Below, piece after piece: positions 43,554-54,061 of a stretch of 64,000 nucleotides of DNA. Numbering within the stretch: position 1 is the stretch's first letter; each line of letters starts with the position of its first letter. Under the pieces are notes generated by a model that ran no database searches, was not told the origin of the DNA, and saw only the letters and a list, made by a program, of their open reading frames with translations. This DNA comes from Bryoerythrophyllum caledonicum. Its lineage: Eukaryota > Streptophyta > Bryopsida > Pottiales > Pottiaceae. The translations under genes and the position numbers were made by a program. The DNA is taken from assembly GCA_963971425.1 (NCBI GenBank), contig OZ020521.1:8821519-8885518 (forward strand), given 5' to 3'.

Positions 43554-45429
43554 CAAGATTTATAATGTTGATCAACCACTCCCATTGCAGTTCATTTACA
43601 ATGTTGCTGTAAAACCCATGGGCATTTCATTTGCAAAGTGCACCCTCTGTGACACTCTCCAGCAATTCATCAGCAAATCTATGAAGGGCTCCGCCGAGTA
43701 TGTATCATTCATTGAACAACGACATGCACACTTGAACCACCAAGCTTTGTGTAGGCGTGTGTACCATACCTAGAGAGAGGAGTCTATTTGCAAGAAGGGT
43801 GAAATCGTTTGCATTATCCACGATAAAATGGATACTGCCAATACTTCTATCCCTTGTATGCGAGTTACCTCGAAACAGAATTCAGGTCTTGGTCAGCTCT
43901 CGGTGAACGTCACCGGCATGGTCATGCGCGGACTTGGAGACGGTACCTACGCTCACTATTCTACTGACTTGTGGCCGGGAGACTCAAATTATACCATCTC
44001 GTCCATTGCAAGATTACTTCGATGTCTCGGAGAACCATTCATTCGTGTCACAGGCCGACTTTTCCCTCACGAGCTGGCAAACTCATTCTTTGCGGCATTG
44101 CCTAAAGGGAAGTCTAGATGTATGGACGTTTTACCTATGGTGGTACCGAACTAGTCAACTACAGCCGTCCCACTACCAAACAATCTATATTTGCAGCTAG
44201 ACAACTCTGCAAAGGATAATAAAAACCAATTTCTCATGGTGTTCTTATCTATGTTGACTTACTGAAGGGTGTTCAAGGAAATCCAAGTTGGTTTCCTATT
44301 AGTTGGACATACACATGAAGATATTGATGCTTACTTCAGCCACTTGTCTAAGGCCTTGAAGAATCACAATTCATTTGTGGTCGCTGATTTGATGAAGTCC
44401 TTCATGGAATCGTAGGAGATGAGTTTAATGTTGAGTTTGTTCAGAAGGTTGCAAACTTCAAATCTTTTGTCTCTCGCTATATATGTGATGGTGCACAAAG
44501 ACTTGTTGGTTTAGCAGAGATGCACCTCTTCAAATTCCACGTCAATGAAGACGGTTGGTCCGTCATGCGTTACAAGTTGTCTGCAACTGATCAGCATTGG
44601 CTACCTTGAAACAAGCCAGGTTTACGTCTTTGGAAGGAGGATAACGACGGCAATCCCATCATACATTTTGGCTTTCTAAACCCAGTTCCGTTCAAACGAT
44701 TGTGGGGAGACGAGGTTCCTTCTTCAACCGGCAATCAAGTGAAGGCAAGAGAGAAAGCCGCCAAAACACTTGATAAGAGGTTGTTCATTAAGTCTGGAAT
44801 ACAATGTTATATAAATACTAGGAACAAGGGATGTATCCATGTGAGGGCTTTTGAAGGAATTTTCCACCTTATGTCGATTACTGGAATGCAATACTTGCAG
44901 AACTAGAACAACCTCTTCCCCCACTCCTTTGGCCCTGGTAGAAGGCTTCTGGCCAATCCATGACTAGAGTACGACAAGTTGAACTCCCTTATATCTCAGT
45001 GTTGGAGGAGATGTTACACCTGAAGACGTCAAACCTGAAATTTACTGTGGTCCACGCTCGGAAAATCCGAAGGAGTCGTTGAATCCATGGCGAGATGTCG
45101 TACCGGGATCATGGGTCCTACTCCGTCCCTCAGACCCTGAAATATATCTTGTCTGGTTTGGGAGAGCGCATTCAGCAATCAATAGAGAAGTTGGACATGA
45201 GGAGTTCATTCTCCAATTCTAGGAGCCAAGAAATGCTTTCAAGGACCACAAGAAGAAGTACGAGGATTGTTGGACATCGACGTGGATCCTCGAAAATGGA
45301 CGTCCAGTTCATATTGATGCCGTCTTGTTTGCCTCTTGGTCGAAGAAATTGGATCCGAAGACACGGACAATTCCACAAAGGGACAGAATTGCAACAATAA
45401 TTAACCTTGCAGCCGCAAACAACGCGGAC

Positions 45430-46220
45430 CCATGACCACATAGTCGTTTATACTTCAATCAATGGATCCTTCAATGCAGTTGCAAACAAGGCAGACCCTC
45501 TATCCTATAGGAGTTTTTCAATTTGTTTGGAGGATCCTTTGATTATTGAAGTTCTACCTAGCTAGGGCATATGCACGAATCTCACATGTCTTGTAATTTT
45601 AATGCACAAGCATAAACATTTTTGGCTTTTTCATTGATTGTCTACAATGTATCAGCCTTTCTTAAATACTTTTGTCCCTACTGCAACTGCGTGCATGCTA
45701 CATTTGATTCTTACGTATGATGCATGAATCAACATTTGACTCCTCACATTCACGACTACCATGTATTTCGTCGCTTCGCCGTTGAATATCAACTAACGTT
45801 TTGTATGTTGTCGTTTTGTTGCATTGGAGGATTCTGCGACCCTTATTTATCAGTCTTGTTGCCCATAAATCTAGCCAAATCGTTGTTGTGCAATATTTCT
45901 ATAATAGTATATGTCCATGTTTTTAACTTGCATGACGTTTTTCTCTTCATTAATTGCAAAGAGCCAAATAACATCTGTGGGATTGAACTTGTATTCTCTC
46001 CATGTAAATTGAGTCCCATCGATGGATCCTCCTATTGATTGACCTAGTTTGCACGCTACATCATGACTCCTTTCATTTCTTGTAATTTTACTATAATTCA
46101 TTTTCTGCCTGTCAAAAGTTTTATTCACCATCTAATTTGATTCTGTCAAAGAATCCCGCGAAGGATCCCTCGAAGCACTTCCACGCTTTGTACCATGATA
46201 TTCCTTGACTAAATCTGGAC
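45430..46220. repeat. GGATCC-word region 3' of element gene
   Basis: It contains 'caatcaatggatccttcaatg', 'ttggaggatcctttgattattga', 'catcgatggatcctcctattgattg' and 'gaaggatccctcgaag'. With 41690-41900 it flanks the DUF7869-like gene on both sides. No exact terminal inverted repeat could be set. Confidence 0.45.
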
Positions 46221-46259
46221 TTTGACCAATCTAGACTTTTAAAAGTCCAAATTTAGTAA

Positions 46260-47837
46260 AATATGGCATGTGGGGTGTAGATAGGTAGGAATAGGTGGTG
46301 GCATATAGGAGTGGGCTAGTGGAAGATTGATATCTTTTGTTAGAGACTATTTCTTATTACGGTTGACCGGGGTGTTGATTGGGGTAGGAGGGGGCTATTT
46401 GGATGTATATTCTGTAGATATTTTGGTTGTTGGCTATGTGAGTGAGTGTGTCAAATTGTTTTGAAGAGCTAGATTGTTGTTTTTGTGGTGGATGTAGAGG
46501 ATTTGTATGGTAGAGGCTTCAAATCTAGGATTGTCAGCTAGTTTGGGTGGAAGGGTGGGTTCTTTATAAGGTACCAACACCATATTTGTTATATTGGAAA
46601 AATTCCATGATTTTGAAGGTGTTCATTCAGGTTGATTTAACCTAAATTATTTGCCACATGTTAATTGTGGGTACATTTTAGGTGGACCCAACCTAAATTG
46701 TTTGCTACACGTATTAATTTGAGAGACTAATAATCTCCCAATATAACAAACATGGTGTTTACCGAGTCTGTAGAAAATAGTGCAATGAGGTGGGAATCTA
46801 GAAATGGGCCTGAGTGATTGTTGAAGTTTTGGTACCAATTGTTGTCTGAGGTAATAATAAGAGTGGCTATGGAATTGGGGCTGTTTTTAGCCGCTAGTCA
46901 AGCCCAATGTATCGCATGTTGTGTTTCTTCTTTTGTGTGGGGTGTGCAATATCATTTCCGCACCATTTGAGATTGTAAGCGTTGCCGAGAGAACCAAATA
47001 TTTTATCTTGTTCAAATAGAAAATGGAATTGAGTAAGCATTGTAGAGCATGTGACGGGGATGAGAAGTATGAGTGTTGTATGTTGATGGTTGTTATTAAG
47101 GAGTCTAGTATCGGTGTGGGTAGGGTGAACTGTGCAAATTTTAAGGGGTTGTTTATTTTGGGATGTGGTATTTATACCTTTGGTATAGCCGAACTACCAC
47201 AATTTCAAAAGATTGGGTGGCTAGTTCTATGTTTGTGGGAGTTTGTAGTTTAGTGTGGTATTAGTTCCAAAGCCATAGAAGTCTTGTGACAGGGATGGTA
47301 AAAAGGTGTTTACAATTAGCTTTGTAAATGTATGTGTGGTTGCCATTTATTTTGATGGTGTTTGTTGAGGTGAGGTTGTCGTTTTGGGGGTTACATTCAT
47401 TGAGGTTGATAGTGAGAAGGGGAATGGTTATGGACACGGTACAAATCTAGGGTCACAAAATTGTTCTTTGGGGTGGTGTGCTTGAATGATTTTATAGTAG
47501 GATTGGTTTTTAGTGTTAATTTGGTAGTATTGTTTTATAAGAGAAGACTTATGAATGGAGGTATTTTGATTATGCCAAGGGAAGAGGTTTTGTTGTGGTA
47601 ACAAGCGTTGGAAGGTGCTATTGTTGTGTTTCCTATGGCAAACAAAGCGAGGGTCTTTTTTGGTGATATTGTTGCCATGGTCAATTGTGTGAGGTTCCTG
47701 GACTATGGTACGGATTATGGGGTGGAGGGTTGGGTTTTTTTGGATTGTAGGGGTCGAGGTTGAAGGAATGTGGAAGGGGGGGAGGGGGGATTTGAACAAG
47801 GGGTGGATGATATTGTTGATGGTAATATATTGGTCTT
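46260..47837 (-). mobile_element. LINE copy D, part 1
   Basis: It matches 62640-63628 closely, e.g. 'gtagataggtaggaat', 'tagtttagtgtggtattagttccaaagccatagaag', 'gttgccatttattttgatggtgttt', 'ggggtggtgtgcttgaatgattttatag' and 'tttgaacaaggggtggatgatattgttgatggta'. It lies between the RNase H region and the reverse-transcriptase thumb on the minus strand. An internal frame (47799-47428) reads TIDHGNNITKKDPRFVCHRK. It is interrupted at 47840 by a MITE. Confidence 0.7.
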
Positions 47838-47840
47838 TTA

Positions 47841-48787
47841 TCCCCTAAAGGTCCAAGAGTCGCCTTTGGTGATTTTGAAGATTTGGGCAGGTTCTTTTGG
47901 CGTCAATTTATATCATTCATTTTTGAAATTTATAGTGTAGATGAACAATACCAATGTTTTGTGTGAATACAATTTTCCCTAAATCCAACATTTAATGAAA
48001 AATTTATAGTGTTTTGAATTTCAAATAGGGAGAATGGGCACTTCGGGCAACTCCAAATTTTTTTGCTAGAACACTCTATTAAATGTGAGATTTTCAATAG
48101 TAGCAAGTAATATTATTTCCTTTCATATTGTCAAAAAGAAATTCTTGTCTTCAGTGAAAAATAGCACATCAATTCCAGTCAAACATTTGCACACATTTGT
48201 CACACATTGTCGGGCAATGTACCAAAAAACTTCTTCTTTTCCATATAAAACTTAGAGATATTAATATTTTGTAAATTTTATTTTTCTACTGCAAGGTGTG
48301 CTGTAAACTCTCTTATTGACTATGTGGATTATCAATCTAAAACATGTTTCAGTACATAAAAAAAATAAAACGTGAATTGGCAATTTTCAAACCTCCACTC
48401 CTTGCACAATTGTTTTGATTATGCTACACCCCTTTTCTACCTCTAAAAATTGGCGCACAAGGAAATAACATCATGATTAACATGATGGCAATGGATTTAG
48501 ACCTTGTCTAGTGCAAAAACTTGACACCAAGTGAAGTCAAAGTATGTTGATCCAGTCAACGCAGGGTAGAAAATTATCAGTCTTCTCTACTTCAAACTCT
48601 TTAATCATTCAATTCGTGTGGTGAACGTAATTGAAATTTTGTGAGGATGTTACTAAATGGGTTTTCATTGAGATCCTACGGTTAGACAAAGAGATAAAAG
48701 TATTTATTTTTTCCCTTCTTACTCATTGCACAAGAACGAGCAGTTTTGAAGTGTTTTTGGTGTGAAAATGCCTTGGGCATTTAGGGG
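47841..48787 (+). mobile_element. Complete MITE (CCCCTAAA family), TTA duplication
   Basis: It begins TCCCCTAAAGG and ends CATTTAGGGG, with the 3-bp duplication TTA at 47838-47840 and 48788-48790. The related LINE has the uninterrupted site 'ggtcttttaacatgt' at about 63622-63636, which fixes the boundaries. A TTA duplication with short CCCCTAAA ends fits PIF/Harbinger-like MITEs. 947 bp, no coding capacity. Confidence 0.85.
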
Positions 48788-48790
48788 TTA

Positions 48791-49615
48791 ACATGTTGGT
48801 GTTAGGATGTGTAAGGCATGGAATATTACAGGTGTATTAACATGGGAAATAGAAAAATATTTGTTTGGCAATGTCAAGTGCACATTTTATTAGTTTAGAG
48901 GGTGTGTCATGATATATTTTGAAGTCATTGTGGTTCATAATTTGTGTGCCATTTGGTAGTGAATTTTGTTTTAAGTCTGTCATATCAACAGAGAATAGTT
49001 TTTGTAGCAATTGTTGGGATTGGGGTTGATTTTTTCGAATTTTGTTTTGGATTTCTTGTAGCCATTTTTGTTCTAGGGTGCAAGTTCTAGAAAGAAATCC
49101 GTGTGTGTGTTTTTTTGAGGTGTATATTTGTTTCGTGTTTTAATATGAAGAATGTGCGCGTGATTGGTGATGTGATGCAGTCAACTTTCTTGATACGGGG
49201 AATGTTTTGTGATCAACCATATTTGGCAAGGATAAATCATGTGAGGCCATTGTAGATTTTACTAAGTCGTCCTTTGCCGTTAGTTGCCGTTTGAAGTTGT
49301 TCTCCAATACAACGGAGATAGGCATTTTTAAATCAGAAGGCTTTGAGGCCATATAAGTTTTGTGGAAGTTGTGTGATGGCGTTGGACATGCATTTGCATA
49401 GTCTATAAATGGATTTTTGTATGGCAATGATCATCTTGTCAAGTTTACAAATGGCAGGCATGGAATATGGTACTGCGTAGAAATTATATGTTGCACCAAG
49501 CCTTAGTACAATGTCTATCATTTTCATTTTTTGTTTCATGGTGGTTGGGCATGTTAGAAGCCCATTGCATAGTGAAGTGAGTTTAGCAGTGGTGGTGTGG
49601 ATTTGTGTTGTTTGG
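48791..49615 (-). mobile_element. LINE copy D, part 2 (reverse-transcriptase thumb)
   Basis: It continues the LINE after the MITE and matches 63632-64000. The minus strand reads MKQKMKMIDIVLRLGATYNF, YAVPYSMPAICKLDKMIIAI and IQKSIYRLCKCMSNAITQLP (49550-49340), then a downstream helical region. This is the post-catalytic thumb/connection region of a non-LTR reverse transcriptase. The YADD-type catalytic part is not present before the break at about 49615. Confidence 0.6.
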
Positions 49616-50000
49616 ATGGACGCGACGGATGGGACGAGACGCCCATCCGAGAGCTCGGCGGAACGTCTGTAATTTAGAGCTTTTGGTTTTTTTAATTTTA
49701 AATTATCTCTTTCACTGCCGGTCGCCACGATTCTGACCAGGTCGCCACTTGGTCGCCCAAAGATTGGTCTGGTCGCGGCCCAGTTGTCAAGCAGGATCGC
49801 CCAATCGCCCAGCAAGGTCGCTCGGCCGCCCAACATGATCGCCCGATTGCAAGGCATGGTTGCCTGGTCGCGAGGCAGGGTCGCCTGGTTGCCTAGCAAG
49901 GTCGTCTAGTTGACTGGCAGAGTTGTCTGGTCGCTCGACAAGATCACTCGGCGGCAAGACAAAGTCGCCCGATTGCTCGACACAGACGCCCGCCAATCAC
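49616..50000. repeat. ~21-bp GTCGCC minisatellite
   Basis: Degenerate units near 21 bp ('ggtcgcccgattgcaaggca' and variants) from about 49730 to 49990. They give a 7-residue repeat in the minus frame (for example DLARQPGDPASRPGDHA-like). The LINE is disrupted here. Confidence 0.75.
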
Positions 50001-50019
50001 CTTGGTCAGGGCTCGATGG

Positions 50020-50530
50020 CCCCTTAGGAGGGGTCGTCCTCCCAAGATCACTCTTAGGCAATCGCTCTTAGTAGGTGACTGGGCCAATCGCCCGCCGATT
50101 GCGCCTTGAAAGAGGTCGCCCTACCAAGGTTATCCTTGGGCGACCCTTTTAAATGGATGACTAGCAAGCGACCGGCCCCGTCGCAAGCCGGTGGTGCCTT
50201 GGGAGGAGTCAGCCTTCCAAGGTTACTCTTCGTCGACCTCTCAAAGTGGGCGACCGAGCTGGTCGCCCGCTGGACGCTCCTTGGGATGGATTGCCTTTCC
50301 AAGGTCACTCTTGGACAACCTTCTTAGTGGACAAGTAGCCTTGTCGTCCGCCAGTCACACTCCCAAAGTTATCCTTGGACAGCCCCTCGAAGTGGGCGAT
50401 CGGGAGTCCGCCGACCCGGTCACCCGCCGATCGAGTGTTAGTAGAGGTCGCCCTACCAAGGTCACTGTTAGGCGATCCTACTGTGTGGGAGACTAGTGTG
50501 CGGCCGACTCGGTGATTGGCCGGTCGCCAC
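50020..50530. repeat. ~65-95-bp minisatellite
   Basis: Six landmarks 'ccaaggt(c/t)a(c/t)(c/t)cttgggcgacc' at about 50041, 50124, 50216, 50299, 50365 and 50455, separated by 'gtgggcgac.gagctggtcgcccgc'-type spacers. Related in composition to the 21-bp array beside it. Confidence 0.7.
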
Positions 50531-50539
50531 TTGAGGCGA

Positions 50540-53500
50540 GGCGCCCAAGTTGCGACCTTGGGTGTAGACGTCCTTCATGGCCATAGTCTACGTGATGATC
50601 TTTTTTTTGTACCTTTAATTTATGCAACTCTAAGGAGAAGTTTGAAGCTATGCTTTCACCCGTTGAATATTGAATTTTTAAACCCCTAAATTTGTGTCTT
50701 GAAAAACGCAAGGTTGTTCAATTTTTTTCCTTCAACTATCTTGAATGTGTTGCACAGGTATTTGACATTTTAATTTTGGGACAAATATAGCTTTTACGTT
50801 GTTACATACATGAATGAATTTTGGTTATAATATATCAATTTTTGAATTCCATTGCTACAGTTTATTGCATTTTTGTTTAAGTAGGCCTTTAAGATAATTA
50901 TGCTATCTATAATGATGTTGGCTAAAAAAGATACACAACATATTGCTACAATTGTCTACTTCATATGATTATTTTTATAGAAGCAAGTTGTAAGTATCAT
51001 TTTAATTTGGGAATGCGAAGAATAACCTTCTTGGATGTAGAATTTTCAATTTTGGGTGACTCAATGTTTTATCATCCAATTGGACAAGGTGCAAAAGAAA
51101 TTATTTTGACTGCACATAAAAATTGAAAATTTTGTATTTTTCTCCTTATTCTGAATCTGTTTGTTTACTTCAAGAAGTAGCGTGTAGGATCAATTATTTT
51201 CTTCTCAATTTTAATTTTCAATATATACCTATTAAGAATTTAAATTTGAAAATGAAACTAAATTTTTTCCTTTGACCTACTAACATAGATTGGGAAATTA
51301 AAAATGTTATTTGGTGAAGTATACTGAAGGATTCTCAAAATCTCAAGTATTGGTAAAGTATATTGGTAGTGATTTTAGACAAGTGAAGACTATTGAAACC
51401 AACTATAAAAAATACCAGTTTGTTCCTTCAACCATTTTAATCCAAATTTCTAAATTCATTTTATAAGCTGCAAGAAGACTTCACCATTAATTTTGGAATA
51501 TCTATTTATGGCTTCAAAATCAACACTTTAAATGACACAAATGCCTATGAGACAGTTTAGCACAACATAGTGGATGAAGAATAAAATCCACTTTTGAAAA
51601 TATCTTCTAAAGACAAGAATTGTACTCTTCGAAGGAAAACTTGTAGAATTCAATAAAGCAAATTTAGTTCCATGTCTACATTTGAAGACGTGGCTAGGAC
51701 AAATGAAATAAAAGAACATGCTTTACATTAAATATGTTGGAAGAGGCATCCATCATATTTTGGGCAAGGATACGGAGCAAGGTCAATCCTCCAAGACCTT
51801 GTCCCAGCACAATAATATGTCTCGGCGTCTAATCCAAATGAGATTATAGGAGAACTTGTGTTAAGCAACATCAAAAATAAATTGCAAATATTCAAAGTCA
51901 AAAATACAAAAGTTGGAAATTGGTCTAAATTAATTTTGAGGACGTTGACTAGGGAACAACCATTTAGAATTGCAAGAAATAAAAGTAATGCACCATGAAA
52001 AAAATAAAGCTTGCAAAGAAACCAAATTTAGAATTTTACGTATATTAGCAACACAAGTGGAGCATTGTAAGCTAGACCTTAGAACCAAAAATTACAACTT
52101 TTTAAAAATCAAACAAACTTAAGTGACTATACAATTTTATAAATGCATTGTAAAGGTCTAAACCATTGATCATGTCAAGCCGATTGCAAGATTCTACTGT
52201 ATGGATCTAGTTATATATAATATAGTCAATTATGTTGTAACAATTTTAAGGATATTGGAAAAAACACTTGTAAAAGATAATTATTGCAAAAATCTCTTTT
52301 ACTTTCAATTAAATATTATAAAGCTTATGTCTTTAATATTTCAACCTTCTTTATTGTTGGAGACTAAATCAAGTTTCGTAGGTGGAATATCAATTACAGA
52401 TGCAAAGAATTAGAATTTTTAGAATCATCATTAGAACAATAAAACCAAAGATTATACAAAATCACAATTATTAAAAGGACCTCAAACTCCCATGCATATA
52501 AGTCTTTGAGCCTTTAGACATGCCAAAATAATTTTGAGAAAAAATAAGACATAGTGAAGAGATGTATGCCTAGTTAAAATGGAACTTCCAATTGACTCTC
52601 ATAGAATTGCCTTGTACTATACAATGATATTTGGAGAACCAAAAATCTTTAGCCATTGAAACACAAAACATTGCACTAGAGATCTGTTTAATATGAAGAA
52701 AACAAATTAAATCACTTTTATCCCCTAAAACTCCTTGACAATTTCTTCATAAAAACTCTTCAAAACTGCCTATCCTAGTGCAAAGTATGAAAGAGAGAAA
52801 ATAAAGTGTCATTTATATATTTAAACATAAAAATTTGACCTTCACTACTAGAACCACATGCTCACAAATTTTCATAACATTTGACCATATGATCTAAAGA
52901 TTATAATGTTTGAAGTGACCAAGAAGCAATTTTTTTCCCTGCATAAAGAAGACCAATTGGCTTTTGACTCCCCTTGATGTCAAATTTTTGCATTAGATTT
53001 GTTCTCATTTCAATATTGTTATAATGTGTGTGTGTTGTCAAATCCTAGTGAAGAGTGAAGCGTAGAGGTAGAAAAAGAGTGAAGCGTTGTCAAAAAAATT
53101 GTGTAGGGTCAGGTAGTTGAAAAATTGACGAAGCAATTTTAGTTTTTATAAACTCACTTTCTTACATATTGAGAATCCAAACTGTCAAAAGAAAGGTATG
53201 TTTGGCTTCTTGCAGTGCAATAAATCAAATGAAAAAAATGTCAAAATCTCTAATTGTATATAAAAATAAAGATGATTTTTTAAATATTTTTTACACCCTG
53301 GCCGAGAGTCCATTACTCTTGTAGTGAAGTATTTAAACCATGGAAAATTATTGTGAGAAATATCAAACAAAATTATGTTGAGTACTTGAATTAAAAATAT
53401 TCACATTTGATTACAATTTATTCGAGATGGCTTTTAGAAAATTATCACGTTCTGACCATATACTATAAGTCTAATGAGAAATACAACTATATTTTCTAGT

Positions 53501-53580
53501 AACTCACCTTTCTCTATCTTCATTCAAATTTGAACTCGAAATAACATTACAAGAGCCTACTTGAATCTACAGAAATCCTC
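50540..53580. other. AT-rich DNA, nothing recognised
   Basis: Three kilobases of AT-rich sequence. The longest plus frame (52201-52413, 70 codons) is Ile/Leu/Asn-rich and has no recognisable features. No repeat structure was seen by eye. Confidence 0.4.
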
Positions 53581-53584
53581 TTCA

Positions 53585-53840
53585 AAACTTTAATTCTTTG
53601 GGATAAATCCGTGACGGATAGCACAAATATAATTTGGTCAATTTTTGAATTACCACACCTTCCACAATTTTTTTTAACGATTCACCTCTAGTATACCTCC
53701 AAAACATTGGCGTAAATGAACTTAACAATATGTACACCATAATAGTATAAAATTTAGCACTTTCAAAATGCAACAACTTGATACCAAGCAAAGTCAAAGT
53801 TGGCTCACCCACTCATCACAGGGAAGAAATATCCCTTCTA
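53585..53840 (+). mobile_element. MITE remnant (CCCCTAAA family)
   Basis: It keeps 'ggtcaatttttgaattaccac.cctt.cac', 'acattggcgtaaatgaacttaa' and 'caacttgataccaagcaaagtcaaagttg..tca.ccactca.c.cagggaag' in family order. Both ends are lost. Confidence 0.5.
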
Positions 53841-54061
53841 GATCACTTCAAACACTTAAATCTTGGGGAACCCGCGCCGAGTAATCTGACGGTTCCGGGC
53901 AACCCTTCAGGACTCAGGGTTCTAGATCCTTTCACGCTCCTTAATGGCTACCTAAAATACAAGGATTTTCACTTAGGATTACTAAGTAATCTCACAAGGT
54001 AGCTGACAGAAAAATGATTTCCGAGGAAGGAAATCGATGCTTACGAAGCTAATCCTCGCGC

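Larger units (their letters stand above)
41901..45410 (+). pseudogene. DUF8039/DUF7869-like element gene, decayed
   Basis: Two N-terminal repeats look like tandem DUF8039-like beta domains: MEVFLCYSNHGAVGKGTVIE at about 41999 and MVVRCYGSDGNLMAYGRVNC at about 42343. A helical domain follows: REYGIVVGGQLRHMGNNRKR, WYKIHGIPLSTFHNYIDQYK and VQAMGTILAIINENADHMPH. The DUF7869-like core comes next: a Gln-containing SVNVTGMVMRGLGDGTYAHY segment, LDNSAKDNKNQFLMVFLS (44196-44250), VGHTHEDIDAYFSHLSKAL (44300-44360) and YKLSATDQHWLP (44570-44606). The C-terminal part has SWVLLRPSDPEIYLVWFGR and YEDCWTSTW. LDN.xxxNKN plus VGHTHEDID is the hallmark of this widespread plant transposon-linked family. Frameshifts, a 260-bp duplication and stops (for example TGA 44607-44609, TAG 45220-45222) show it is dead. 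Confidence 0.6.

Noticed and set aside
49787-50496. Coding genes in the GTCGCC-rich region
   Set aside because: The frames follow the repeat periods (21 bp gives a 7-residue repeat) and have no independent support.
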